Shown here piece after piece: positions 1 to 8,551 of a stretch of DNA of 64,000 nt (positions are counted from its first letter, which is position 1; the number at the start of each line of letters is the position of its first letter). This DNA is from Mycobacterium sp. HUMS_12744610. Its GTDB lineage: Bacteria; Actinomycetota; Actinomycetes; Mycobacteriales; Mycobacteriaceae. The notes below the pieces were generated by a model that worked only from the letters and a program-made list of their open reading frames with translations, searched no databases and was not told the origin of the DNA. The stretch spans positions 2,728,001-2,792,000 of the forward strand of contig NZ_JBGEDP010000001.1 in the NCBI RefSeq assembly GCF_041206865.1, in the 5' to 3' direction. The position numbers and the translations under genes were made by a program.

Positions 1-548
1 ATCCAGCGGTAGTCGGCGCCCGTCGTCGGAACCGGGATGCCGGCCTCCATGACTCCGGGCCGCAGCCGGGCGCGGTGTTCACCCAGGATCGAGGTATTCA
101 GCGGCCGGCATTCGCAGGTACGTCCGGCCGCGCTGCCGCCGGGGGCCTCGGGGTGGTAGTCGGAGTAGTCACGTGCCCAGAAAAGCCGCAGTGGAGTGGT
201 GCGGGCCAGCATGTCGACGGTCGCGGGCAGGTGCGTCAGAAACCCGGCGGAACGTTGCGCAGGTGCCGAGCCGGCAACCACCGAATCGAGGTACAGGGCT
301 GCCCGCTCGCTCGTGTCGTTTGCCCCGGCTTCCTGCAGTACCGGGCCCGCCGGGAGCCACAGTGCACCACCGGACCGGGCGGTCGAGCCGCCCACACACG
401 ACGATTTTTCGATGATCAACACCGAGAGGCCGAGCTCATGAGCCGCCAGTGCAGCCGCCATGCCCGTGCCCGAGCCGACAACCAGTAGGTCAACGCAGGT
501 GTCGGTCACCGACAGGCCAGCGGGAATCGTCGAGCTGTGCGCGGTCAC
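1..548 (-). CDS. kstD: KstD-type FAD-binding 3-ketosteroid dehydrogenase (5' part only)
   Basis: The first ~182 residues are present; the gene runs off the left edge. Residues ~23-33 form the dinucleotide-binding strand and glycine loop (VVGSGTGMAAAL), followed by the IEKSSCVGGSTARSGGALW segment. This segment, and the later SDYHPEAPGG stretch, are hallmarks of 3-ketosteroid delta1-dehydrogenases and related flavoproteins. KstD enzymes put a double bond into ring A of 3-oxosteroids and pass electrons to a quinone. GTG at 548 is the chosen start; it gives the FAD fold at the usual distance from the N-terminus. The gene diverges from the KshA-type oxygenase at 642, the partner activity needed for ring B opening. 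Catalytic tyrosines lie outside the window, so substrate type is inferred. Confidence 0.8.
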   Translation of the reverse strand, partial: MTAHSSTIPAGLSVTDTCVDLLVVGSGTGMAAALAAHELGLSVLIIEKSSCVGGSTARSGGALWLPAGPVLQEAGANDTSERAALYLDSVVAGSAPAQRSAGFLTHLPATVDMLARTTPLRLFWARDYSDYHPEAPGGSAAGRTCECRPLNTSILGEHRARLRPGVMEAGIPVPTTGADYRW

Positions 549-580
549 GAATGAAACGGTAGGCCCGGGCACTGCTGCAA

Positions 581-595
581 AGGAAGAGCCTTCCT
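581..595. promoter_or_regulatory. Perfect 6-3-6 palindrome between divergent kstD-type and kshA-type genes
   Basis: AGGAAG-AGC-CTTCCT lies between the two divergent start codons (548 and 642), where a shared operator would be expected. A second weaker inverted pair, AGTGG-N9-CCACT, follows at about 600-618. Neither matches the KstR consensus TnnAACnnGTTnnA as remembered. A regulatory role is inferred from position and symmetry only. Confidence 0.35.
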
Positions 596-641
596 GATGA
601 GTGGAACAACAGGCCACTATGAATACCGTTATAGGAGTTGA

Positions 642-1793
642 ATGACCGTTATGACGCCGCAGTCTGAATCCGACCAAATCCGAGTCATCGAAGCGGATGC
701 CGCGCCGGCGCGGTTCGCCCGCGGCTGGCATTGTCTGGGTCTGCTCCGGGAATTCGGTGACGGCAAGCCCCATACCGTCAACGCCTTCGGACAAAAGCTC
801 GTCGTCTTCCGCGGCGCGGACGGCAGGGTCAATGTGCTCGACGGCTACTGCCGCCACATGGGCGGCGACCTGTCCGAGGGTGAGGTCAAGGGCAATGAGA
901 TCGCATGCCCCTTCCACGACTGGCGCTGGGGCGGTGACGGCCGCTGCAAGCAGGTGCCGTACAGCAGGCGCACCCCCAGGCTTGCCCGCACCCGATCTTG
1001 GACCACGCTGCAACAGGACGGCATGTTGTTCGTGTGGAACGACCCCGAAGGCAATCCACCCCCACCGGAGGTGACGATCCCGCGCATCGAGGGTGCCACG
1101 AGCGACGAATGGACCGACTGGCACTGGTACACCACCGTGGTCCACACCAACTGCCGCGAAATCATCGACAACGTCGTGGACATGGCGCATTTCTTCTATA
1201 TTCACGGTTCGCTGCCCACGTACTTCAAGAACATCTTCGAAGGACACGTGGCGACGCAGTACATGAACAGTGCGGGCCGTCCCGACCTCGGCGGCACCGA
1301 GGGTGCGCAGATGCTCGGTACCACCTCGGTGGCCTCGTACTGGGGTCCGTCCTTCATGATCGACGACCTGACCTATCACTATGCGGAAGCCGACCATCAC
1401 ACTGTGCTCATCAACTGCCATTACCCAATCGATGCGAATTCCTTTGTGCTGCAATACGGCATCATCGTCAAAAAATCGGCCACGCTGCCCGACGACCTCG
1501 CCATGCAGACGGCCATCAGTCTCGGTGACTTCGTCAAGCTGGGCTTCGAACAGGATGTGGCGATCTGGCGGAACAAGGCGCGCATCGACAATCCGCTGCT
1601 GGTCGAGGAAGACGGGCCGGTTTACCAGCTGCGGCGTTGGTATCAGCAGTTCTACGTCGACGTCGGCGACGTAGAACCGGACATGGTGGACCGCTTCGAG
1701 TTCGAGCTCGACACCACGCGACCATACGAGGCGTGGATGAAAGAGGTCGAGGCGAATATGACAGCACAGGCGGCCACCACCGGTTCGGTGTGA
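642..1793 (+). CDS. kshA: Rieske oxygenase, 3-ketosteroid 9-alpha-hydroxylase oxygenase subunit type
   Basis: This is the terminal oxygenase of a two-component 9-alpha-hydroxylase. With KstD it makes the unstable 9-hydroxy-1,4-diene that opens ring B. The N-terminal Rieske domain has C70-x-H72 and C89-x2-H92 ligands for the [2Fe-2S] cluster (CRHMGGDLSEG and CPFHDW). The catalytic domain has the mononuclear iron region NCREIIDNVVDMAHFFYIHG, with the Asn/Asp/His/His pattern of KshA. The C-terminal NPLLVEEDGPVYQLRRWY stretch is also typical, and 383 aa is the usual KshA length. Start ATG 642 has AGGAG 6 bases upstream. A second ATG is at codon 4. No KshB reductase gene lies next to it. Identity with the family is strong; the exact steroid substrate is not known. 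Confidence 0.93.
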   Translation: MTVMTPQSESDQIRVIEADAAPARFARGWHCLGLLREFGDGKPHTVNAFGQKLVVFRGADGRVNVLDGYCRHMGGDLSEGEVKGNEIACPFHDWRWGGDGRCKQVPYSRRTPRLARTRSWTTLQQDGMLFVWNDPEGNPPPPEVTIPRIEGATSDEWTDWHWYTTVVHTNCREIIDNVVDMAHFFYIHGSLPTYFKNIFEGHVATQYMNSAGRPDLGGTEGAQMLGTTSVASYWGPSFMIDDLTYHYAEADHHTVLINCHYPIDANSFVLQYGIIVKKSATLPDDLAMQTAISLGDFVKLGFEQDVAIWRNKARIDNPLLVEEDGPVYQLRRWYQQFYVDVGDVEPDMVDRFEFELDTTRPYEAWMKEVEANMTAQAATTGSV

Positions 1794-1837
1794 CGAGGTT
1801 GACTGTGTCCGGGAGGATAGACAATCGACTCGATGAG

Positions 1838-2077
1838 ATGCCCATGGTGCCCGTCGCGTGCCGCACCTGCGGCGCGCGGGTGCTGGCCCGCAAAAGCAGC
1901 TGGGGCCAGACTAGCGTGCAGTGGGATGCCGACGGGATGGCGCGGTGTGCCGAACGCCGCGAAGCCGTTCGCATCGAAGACAATCGCGGCGCGCTGTTTC
2001 TGGCATGTTCTGCCTTGAGGCATTCGATCGAGCACGCCGTAACGGCAGGTGAGCTATCGATGGTTCAGGCCGAATAG
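1838..2077 (+). CDS. Small conserved protein with CxxC motif
   Basis: This is a ~79-residue protein of unknown function. It opens with a VACRTCGARVL segment, whose CxxC pair could bind a metal, followed by a KSSWGQTSVQW block and a late cysteine (LACSAL). The frame is open from within kshA. GTG 1790 (overlapping the kshA stop) or GTG 1805 would lengthen it by 16 or 11 residues; ATG 1838 and 1844 are the first ATGs and sit just before the conserved-looking part. It lies directly behind kshA on the same strand, so it may be co-expressed and could serve the oxygenase. That role is only inferred from position. Confidence 0.6.
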   Translation: MPMVPVACRTCGARVLARKSSWGQTSVQWDADGMARCAERREAVRIEDNRGALFLACSALRHSIEHAVTAGELSMVQAE

Positions 2078-2097
2078 TGGCCGAATAGAGTAGTGCG

Positions 2098-3093
2098 ATG
2101 CACATTGCGGTGACGGGCGGAACGGGTTACCTCGGCGCTCATATCGTCAGCGGGCTGCTCGCCGCTGGGCACAGCGTGCACCTGCTTGTGGAACCGCACT
2201 GGTCTAACGACGTGCTCATGGGCTGCTTCACCTCCGCGGGTCCGGTATCGGTACTGCGCGCCGATCTTCGGGCGCCCGGGGTGGTCGACGCGTTGCTGGA
2301 CGGATGCGACGCCGTGCTGTACGGAGCGGGGGTCGTCGGCACCGACAACCGGCGAGAGCAATTGATGTGGGACATCAACGCCCACGCAGCCGAGCGGGTC
2401 ATGCGCCGCGGTGTTGCGCTCGGGCTCGACCCGATTGTGCTGGTGTCCAGCTACAGTGCGCTGTTCCCGCCGCCGGGGCGGATGATCGGTCCGGATTCGC
2501 CCACGGCGCAGGGTAGGTCGGCCTACGCGCGGACGAAGTCCCATGCCGACAGAGTTGCGCGCGAGCTGCAGCGTCAAGGTGCGCCAGTGGTGGTGACCTA
2601 TCCGTCCAGTGTGGTCGGGCCGGCGCTGCACACACCACCGGGTATCACCGAGCAAGGTTGGGGGACCATGGTGCGGTTTCGGGTCGCACCGAGACTGCGC
2701 GGCGCCGGCATGCAAATGATCGACGTTCGCGATGTCGCCGACGTCCACGAGCGCCTGATGCGGCCGGGGCGCGGTCCGCGGCGTTATCTGTGCGGCGGGC
2801 AGATGCTGACGTTCGATGCCATGATCTCCGCGATCGAACGAGGATCGGGGCATCGTATACGTCGAATACCGATGAGTGCGAGCATGTTTCGACTCGTCGG
2901 CCGATTGTCTGATCTGGCGGCCGCGGTGGTGCCACTGGGCAGCGGGTTCAGTTTCGAAGCCGCGCAACTGATCACCGCGGCGATACCGACCGACGACTCC
3001 GAAACACTGCGCGATTTGCACGTTGCGTGGCGGTCGGCCACGGAAGCCATCATTGCGACATTCGACCTGGGCTCGGTAGCCGAAGCGCCATGA
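2098..3093 (+). CDS. NAD(P)-dependent epimerase/dehydratase-type (extended SDR) oxidoreductase
   Basis: This 331-residue Rossmann protein begins MHIAVTGGTGYLGAH, which has the TGxxGxxG nucleotide site of extended short-chain dehydrogenases. The active-site YxxxK is visible as YARTK around residue 143, preceded by a VSSYSAL segment that provides the serine. Family members include 3-beta-hydroxysteroid dehydrogenase/isomerases, epimerases and reductases. Given the kshA neighbour, a hydroxysteroid dehydrogenase role is attractive but not proven. It is the last plus-strand gene before a convergent SDR at 3192. Confidence 0.8.
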   Translation: MHIAVTGGTGYLGAHIVSGLLAAGHSVHLLVEPHWSNDVLMGCFTSAGPVSVLRADLRAPGVVDALLDGCDAVLYGAGVVGTDNRREQLMWDINAHAAERVMRRGVALGLDPIVLVSSYSALFPPPGRMIGPDSPTAQGRSAYARTKSHADRVARELQRQGAPVVVTYPSSVVGPALHTPPGITEQGWGTMVRFRVAPRLRGAGMQMIDVRDVADVHERLMRPGRGPRRYLCGGQMLTFDAMISAIERGSGHRIRRIPMSASMFRLVGRLSDLAAAVVPLGSGFSFEAAQLITAAIPTDDSETLRDLHVAWRSATEAIIATFDLGSVAEAP

Positions 3094-3143
3094 ACGACGC
3101 GGCGCGGGTAGCCGTGGTCACCGAGGCAGGACGGGGCATTGCT

Positions 3144-3192
3144 GTGCAAGCGTGCACGGGACGGTAATGCTCTTTATGGGCATGTTGCCCAT
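3144..3192. terminator. Two small hairpins between convergent genes
   Basis: GTGCA-AGCG-TGCAC (3144-3157) and ATGGGCA-TGT-TGCCCAT (3176-3192) are perfect stems in the 98-base space between the plus-strand gene ending at 3093 and the minus-strand gene ending at 3192. There is no U-tract, which is common in mycobacteria. A bidirectional terminator is inferred. Confidence 0.35.
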
Positions 3193-3974
3193 CAGGCGTG
3201 CGCGCCGCCGTCGATCCGGATTTCGGTGCCGGTGATGAACACGCCGTCGTCGGAGGCCACCATGGCGACCACCGCGGCCACAGAACTCGGGTCACCCAGG
3301 ATTTCGTTCTCGCTGCCGTGCAGCAGCGGTGTCTGCTTGGCCCACAGCCCCAGGTCGTAACCCTCGGGCATCTTGTCCAGCGTGCTCAGCGCCAACGCGG
3401 TGGCCACGCCGCCGGGCTGGATGTTGACCGCTCGCAACCCCCGCTTCGAATACTCCAGCGCAAGGGAGTGCGTGAACGACAACACCCCGCCCTTGCTGGC
3501 CGCGTAGGCCGCCATGTAGGGGTGAGCGAATGACGCCGCGGTGGAGGTGAAGTTGACCACGACGCCGCGGCCGGAAGTCAGCAGCGCCGGAAGCGCCTGA
3601 CGAGTCATCAGGAAGGTGCCCGTCAGGTTCACCGCGAGGGTGGCGTTCCAGTCGGCCAGCGGGTGCTCATGCGTGTTGGCGCACCGTTGAATTGCGGCCG
3701 CGTTGACCAGCACCTCGAGTCCGCCGAGTTCGGCGACGGCCGCATCCACCGCGGCGCTCACGGCGTCCTCGTCGGAGATGTCGAGGACGGCGGTGGTCAG
3801 GCGCTTCCCGGTGCCGGCGTCCTCAGCCGCGGCCGCCGTGCCCGCCAGCCCGTCCGCCGAGATGTCGTAGGCGACGACGGTGCCGCCCTCGTCGAGCAAC
3901 CGGGCGACGGTGGCCTGTCCGATCCCCGAGCCGGCTCCGGTGACGATGACCCGCCTGTCGGCGAAACGATCCAT
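3192..3974 (-). CDS. Short-chain dehydrogenase/reductase
   Basis: This classical SDR has ~260 residues. It shows TGAGSGIG for NAD(P) binding near the N-terminus, a VNAA segment in place of NNAG, and the YAASKGG active-site YxxxK in the middle. The C-terminal GTEIRIDGG is usual for the family. Start 3974 (MDRFAD) is preferred over ATG 3995 because AAAGGAG lies 7 bases before it; the earlier ATG overlaps the stop of the upstream gene. It is the last gene of the minus-strand run and probably oxidises or reduces an alcohol or ketone intermediate of that pathway. Confidence 0.88.
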   Translation of the reverse strand: MDRFADRRVIVTGAGSGIGQATVARLLDEGGTVVAYDISADGLAGTAAAAEDAGTGKRLTTAVLDISDEDAVSAAVDAAVAELGGLEVLVNAAAIQRCANTHEHPLADWNATLAVNLTGTFLMTRQALPALLTSGRGVVVNFTSTAASFAHPYMAAYAASKGGVLSFTHSLALEYSKRGLRAVNIQPGGVATALALSTLDKMPEGYDLGLWAKQTPLLHGSENEILGDPSSVAAVVAMVASDDGVFITGTEIRIDGGAHA

Positions 3975-3991
3975 CGGCGAACTCCTTTCGG

Positions 3992-5067
3992 TCATGCCAG
4001 TTGGAAGGCACTGAGCGGGGCTTTTTCGGGGTAAACCGTCGGCCCGCCGATGTCGTAGGCGGCGTTCAGGGCGCCGATGAACGCCGGGTCGTGCAGCGGT
4101 TCGCCAGGGATATCGAGCTTGATGCCCTTGCCCGCGAGGTCGTCGACCATCATGTCGATGGCCTTGTCCACCGTGAGGTCATCGGAGCCTTCCATGTTCT
4201 TCTTCAGCTCCTCGTAGTCGGAGAACACCTCGGCCGACCAGTGCACCAGGAAGCGCAGTTCATCGGTGTGGTGGCGGGCGATCACCTCCCCGCCGTTCTG
4301 CAGCAGCCAGTGGTCGCGGTCACCCGGGTCGCCGGTGAACATGGTGTCGAACGCCAGGCCAGCCGGAACCTGTTGGTCCAGTGGGCCGTTGGCCTCGCCA
4401 CGGTGCACCATCATCTCGTTCTGCACCACGACGCCGCGGTTGTAGATCGGCGGCAGCACACGGCGTGGCGCCTTCAACGGTCCCTCGGGCCAATAGGTGA
4501 ATCCGCTTCCGTCATCGAGCGAGAACCAGGTGATCACCTGCGCCATCTTGATCAGGTAGTCACGGAACAATCCGGATTTGCCCATCACGCTGGTCAGCCA
4601 CGTGGGCGCATTCTCGTGCCGCACGCCGCGGAAGCTCGGCGAATCCAGATGGCCCGGGTCGCGGTTGGCGCACGGCCCGTTGATGTTGAACAGCATCAAC
4701 TGCGGCTTGGCGTATTCAGCGTTCCAGTAGCTCTTGGCCATCTCGAGGAACCGCTCGTTGTAGAAGCAGTCGTGCAGCTGCGGGTAGAGCAGCGCGCCGT
4801 AGTTGGCCAGGTAGCCGCGAAAGGTCGGCGTCAAAAACAGGTCCAGCGAAGGGGTGAAACCCTCCGGGAAAGCGCCGCTCATCGTGGCCATCAGCTCGTC
4901 GGGCGACGCAAAATGCTGGGCGATGATCAGCTTCCACGGGCCCGCGGAGCGCACGACGTCGAGCAGGCGCTCGCGTTGGTCGTCGGTGTACACTTGTCGA
5001 TCTCGCGGGGCGGTGCGGCGGGCCGCAACACGTCGGAAAGCTCCATCCGCCGCTCGTCGGTGAGCAT
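3992..5067 (-). CDS. Conserved protein of unknown function, with 1-base frameshift near its N-terminus
   Basis: The protein would be ~358 residues. It is not recognised with certainty. It has an HLDSPSFRG segment (an HxD pair as in non-heme iron dioxygenases) and later HRGEAN and HHTDELR segments that could supply another histidine, so an iron-dependent hydroxylase is one possibility. The likely start is ATG 5067, which has AAGGAG 7 bases upstream. From there 25 residues (MLTDERRMELSDVLRP...REIDK) run in one frame, then the body continues in the next frame as VYTDDQRERLLDVV. Restoring one G near 4991-4996 (AAGTGTAC to AAGGTGTAC) joins them with no other change. An in-frame start at 5116 exists but lacks this support. 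Confidence 0.6.
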
Positions 5068-5112
5068 CAGCAGTCTCCTTTGCAATCCTGAATCGCTTGA
5101 TTGTGTGCAGCG

Positions 5113-6093
5113 TCAACGCAATGCGGTCGACGGCTGTCCGGTGATCGGGACGTCAAAGCGCACCGGATGCCGAAATTTGGCGCGCAGCAGCGCGCCGACC
5201 TCGGCGATGGCCAGCCGGCCCCGCGCGGTTGCGTCCGAGCGCATCAAAAAGCCGTGGTAGACGCCCGGATAGCGGGTGGTCGTGGTCTGCACGTCGGCGT
5301 CGGCCAACCGGGCGGCGTAGCGCTCGCCCCAATCGCGGATCGGGTCGCAACCGCCGGTCACCACGATCGCCGGCGGCAGGCCGGACAGGTCGCAGGCATA
5401 CGCGGGGACGAGGTAGGGGTCGGTCGGTGGGCCGGCGTCGCCGTCGACCAGGGCGTGCATGTACTCGATGTCATCGCGGGCCAGCATCGGCGCGTCGGCC
5501 AGCGCGGTGACCGACGGAGCGGACATGTCGCGGTCCAGCCCCGGATACAGCAGCACCTGAGCGAAGATCGGGGGCCCGCCGCGGTCGCGGGCGGCGAGCG
5601 CGACCGCGGCCGCGAGCGACCCGCCGGCGCTGTCGCCGACGACGGCCAGCCGTGCGGCATCGACATCGAGTTGCGGCGCGTTCCGCGAAACCCACTCCGT
5701 GGCCGCGTAGGCGTCGTGGAACTGCGCGGGCGGCGGGGACTCCGGGGCGAGCCGGTACTCGACGGCCACGACGGCGGCCTCCGACGCCGCCGCCAGCTCA
5801 CGCGCCAGGGGTTCGAAGGAGTGGTTGGAGCCCATCACGAGTCCACCGCCATGCAGATAAACCGACACGGGGCCGCCGGTCTCGGCGGTGGGACGGTAGA
5901 TCCGGGCCGGGATGTCGCCCGCGGGACCGGGAATGACGGCCTCATCGATGGCGGCCATGTCGGGCATCGCGTCGGGCAGGGGGGCGGATTCCAGCCCGGC
6001 GCGCACCGCGGCCAGGCCGCGCTGCCGCATAGGCGCGATGGGACCGAAGGACGCCACGCGCGCCGCGGCGTCGGGATCCAGTGCCGGCGTCAC
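5113..6093 (-). CDS. Alpha/beta hydrolase, hormone-sensitive-lipase (Lip) family
   Basis: This esterase has ~326 residues. The HGGG oxyanion motif (VYLHGGGLVMG), the nucleophile elbow GDSAGGS, an acid in GGCDPIRDWG and the catalytic histidine in GVYHGFL appear in family order. Such Lip-type carboxylesterases hydrolyse short to medium acyl esters. Start GTG 6093 lies 4 bases after the stop of the upstream SDR (6098); longer in-frame starts back to 6192 would run inside that SDR. It may release an acyl or lactone product made by the BVMO-type chemistry seen elsewhere in the window. Confidence 0.88.
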   Translation of the reverse strand: MTPALDPDAAARVASFGPIAPMRQRGLAAVRAGLESAPLPDAMPDMAAIDEAVIPGPAGDIPARIYRPTAETGGPVSVYLHGGGLVMGSNHSFEPLARELAAASEAAVVAVEYRLAPESPPPAQFHDAYAATEWVSRNAPQLDVDAARLAVVGDSAGGSLAAAVALAARDRGGPPIFAQVLLYPGLDRDMSAPSVTALADAPMLARDDIEYMHALVDGDAGPPTDPYLVPAYACDLSGLPPAIVVTGGCDPIRDWGERYAARLADADVQTTTTRYPGVYHGFLMRSDATARGRLAIAEVGALLRAKFRHPVRFDVPITGQPSTALR

Positions 6094-6097
6094 GGTG

Positions 6098-6979
6098 TCA
6101 GTGCTTCGTCGATTCGAAGCGGCTCTCGAGGCGCAGCGTCGGAGGGCGTTGTGCGGCAAGCACATCGGCGCGCTCGGACATCGCGGCGCCAACCGCGTCG
6201 GGGTGGGTGTGCAGGTAGAAGCGCCCGTCGGTGGCTTGCTCGAACAACGCCGCGGCGGCTTCCCGCGCGTCCATGGCCGTGGCCTTGATGTCGAGCATCG
6301 CCGAACGTTGCGCCTCGGCGGCCTGAACGTCCACGCCCTTGCCGGCCCCGCCGGCGTCGACTCCGCCGGCTGACTCGAAGATGTTGGACGATACGGGTCC
6401 GGGGAGCACGGCCTGGACGTGAATGTGCTGGCCGTGCCCGGTCGATTCGACCTCCAGGTACAGGCACTCGGTCAGCGCCAGCACGGCATGCTTGCTGACG
6501 ATGTAGGGGGCCTGCAACGGGATCGCCACCACCGCGCCGACCGACGCGATGTTCCACACCCAGGCAGGCTCGTCGGTGGCCATCATCTTCGGCAGGAACG
6601 CCCGCACGCCGTAAAAGACACCGCTGACGTTGATGTCGATGATGCGTTGCCAGTTGGGCACCGGCGTATCCCACAGGTAGCCGAACTGTTCGATGCCGGC
6701 GTTGTTGACCAGCAACCGCACCGCACCGATATCCCGGTACACCCGCTCAGCAAGGTCCCGCACGGCGTCGGGGTCACGCACGTCGCAGACGACGTCGACC
6801 GCGGACTCGCCCGCCGCGCGCAGTTCGTCGGCCACCGAGGCGGCCGCCGCCCCGTCGATGTCCGCCAGCACCACGGTCATGCCCAGCCCGCCGGCGTGGC
6901 GCGCCAAACCGGCCCCCAGTCCGGAGCCCGCTCCGGTGATGACGGCGACCCCGCCGCCGAACGATTCCCGGGCGCTCAC
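6098..6979 (-). CDS. Short-chain dehydrogenase/reductase
   Basis: The 293-residue SDR has TGAGSGLG at residues ~16-23, the NNAG motif (LLVNNAGIEQ) and a YIVSKHA active site. The substrate-side C-terminus is long. It overlaps the upstream NTF2-like gene by ATGA, so the two are translationally coupled. The substrate is unknown; its operon with acyl-CoA dehydrogenases, a hydratase and alcohol and aldehyde dehydrogenases points to a stepwise oxidation pathway. Confidence 0.88.
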   Translation of the reverse strand: MSARESFGGGVAVITGAGSGLGAGLARHAGGLGMTVVLADIDGAAAASVADELRAAGESAVDVVCDVRDPDAVRDLAERVYRDIGAVRLLVNNAGIEQFGYLWDTPVPNWQRIIDINVSGVFYGVRAFLPKMMATDEPAWVWNIASVGAVVAIPLQAPYIVSKHAVLALTECLYLEVESTGHGQHIHVQAVLPGPVSSNIFESAGGVDAGGAGKGVDVQAAEAQRSAMLDIKATAMDAREAAAALFEQATDGRFYLHTHPDAVGAAMSERADVLAAQRPPTLRLESRFESTKH

Positions 6980-7455
6980 GAACCCGTTGCGCTGTCGGCG
7001 GCCAACTCCGACAGCAGCACCGAGTTGGTGGCGTCCAGGACGACGTCCATTTCGGTGAACTGAAGTCCGTCGGCGCCGCGCCGGACCCCGACGTCGACGA
7101 CCCCGCTGGACACCGCGAACGGCACGAAGTTGGCGATCTGGTTGACGAAGATGTAGAACCGAGCCCGGGTCACGTCACCGTCGGTGCCGGTGCGGTGCAC
7201 ATTGGTGGCGTGGTGGCGCAGCGGATACGGGCTCTGCGTGCGGTGCTCGGACAGCCACTCCATCACCGCGTCACGGCCGGTGAGCTCCGGTGACATCAAC
7301 TCCTCGAAAGGGCTTGCGCCGGAATCGCTTCGGGTCAGATAGCGAACGTCCTCGGCGTAACTGGCCGCCAGCACGTCGTAGTGGGCCTCGTCGTAGTGGT
7401 ACCAGAAGCCGGCGATGAACTCCTGCAATTCGGGCAGCGTGATGTCGTTTGCCAT
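6976..7455 (-). CDS. NTF2-like (SnoaL-type) protein
   Basis: This ~159-residue protein has the cone-shaped NTF2/SnoaL pattern: an N-terminal helix (ELQEFIAGFWYHYDEAHYD), then LAASYAEDVRY, and a GRDAVMEWL helix before the sheet. Members act as isomerases, dehydratases or ring-hydroxylating beta-type partners, and some are only binding proteins. The ATG at 7455 is preferred; a TTG at 7488 would add 11 residues. It is coupled to the SDR at 6979 by a 4-base overlap. Confidence 0.75.
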   Translation of the reverse strand: MANDITLPELQEFIAGFWYHYDEAHYDVLAASYAEDVRYLTRSDSGASPFEELMSPELTGRDAVMEWLSEHRTQSPYPLRHHATNVHRTGTDGDVTRARFYIFVNQIANFVPFAVSSGVVDVGVRRGADGLQFTEMDVVLDATNSVLLSELAADSATGS

Positions 7456-7525
7456 GGCAGCAGTCAACTCCGCGGGTGGTCCCGACAACAGACCCGGTGC
7501 CCGGTCAGTGGAACGTGCCCGCGAG

Positions 7526-8551
7526 TCAGCCGGTGATCAGACTCCACAGCCCGCCCGCGCTCGCGTGCATCGCATTGTCGGTGACCTGCCGGTCCCAGTA
7601 CCCCACCGAACCGAATTCCGAACGCCAGGCGAGCGCGGCCCGGGTGAATTCGTGCAGCCGGTGCTCGCGGGTGGTGCCCATGGCTCCGTGCACCTGGTGT
7701 GCGTTGCGCACCGCCACCGAGGTCGCGTGGCCGGCACACGAACGTGCGACGGCGACAAGGAAGCCGAGATTCGGTCCCGACCATTGACTGGCCATCCCGG
7801 CACTCAGCGCCGCTTCCGTGGTGGCCCGAGCGAGCGCCGCCTCGGTCGCGATGTCGGACACCAGGTTTCCCACGGCCTGGAATTTCGCCAGCGGGCGGCC
7901 GAACTGGACTCGTGAGGTCGAATGCTCGACGCACAGCTGCAGAATCCGGTCCAGCGCGGCGCACACCTGGATCGCGCGCACCAGCCCCGACTTCAGCCCG
8001 AGCTGGGTGATGAGGGCCGGGCCCGCCGGGGTCCCTTCCAGAGCCGCCAGATCGGCGGCCACGGTGTCTCGCGGTTCGCCGATCAGGTTGACGCCCGCGG
8101 TGATGGTGAGCGTCGCGCGCGCGACGTCGGCGACGCGGTACTGCCCGTCGGCGCGCCACACGAGCACCACCCGGTCGGCCGAAGCGGCCCACGGCACCTG
8201 CGCCGCGGATCCCTGTGTGTCGAGCACGCAGACGGTCCGGACCGCGTCATCTACGGGCACTCCCACCGCATCCAGTAGCCAGCATGCCAGTAAATCGTGT
8301 TCCGCCAACGGGATTCGGACTCCGTGCCGGACGGCGGCGGCCAGGAGCTCGGCCGCTTCGGCCCAGCCGGCCCCGCTGCCGCCGTGCTGCTCGTCGCCAG
8401 TCAGCCGCACCAGGCCGAGTTCGTCGAGATGCCGCCACAGGTCCGGATCCCGCTGGACGGTCGTGGTGGGCGGACACTTTTCGCGGTGTCCGGCGAACAC
8501 CGCATCCATCATCTCGATGAGTGCGGCGTCGGCGCCAGGCCCGGCGGTCAT
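7526..8551 (-). CDS. Acyl-CoA dehydrogenase subunit (FadE-like), second of a pair
   Basis: The 341-residue protein shows acyl-CoA dehydrogenase C-terminal features: RVQFGRPLAKFQAV and NAHQVHGAMGTTREH. The N-terminal and middle domains are short and degenerate, as in the smaller partner of the heteromeric alpha2beta2 acyl-CoA dehydrogenases used in actinobacterial steroid side-chain and ring degradation. It overlaps the companion gene by ATGA (8548-8551), which supports a shared complex. On its own it probably lacks a full active site, so function is assigned to the pair. Confidence 0.85.
   Translation of the reverse strand: MTAGPGADAALIEMMDAVFAGHREKCPPTTTVQRDPDLWRHLDELGLVRLTGDEQHGGSGAGWAEAAELLAAAVRHGVRIPLAEHDLLACWLLDAVGVPVDDAVRTVCVLDTQGSAAQVPWAASADRVVLVWRADGQYRVADVARATLTITAGVNLIGEPRDTVAADLAALEGTPAGPALITQLGLKSGLVRAIQVCAALDRILQLCVEHSTSRVQFGRPLAKFQAVGNLVSDIATEAALARATTEAALSAGMASQWSGPNLGFLVAVARSCAGHATSVAVRNAHQVHGAMGTTREHRLHEFTRAALAWRSEFGSVGYWDRQVTDNAMHASAGGLWSLITG

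Noticed and set aside
4001..5260. Plus-strand 419-codon open frame opposite the unknown gene and esterase
   Set aside because: No ribosome site and no recognisable protein sequence; it lies opposite two genes with clear coding character and arises from high GC.
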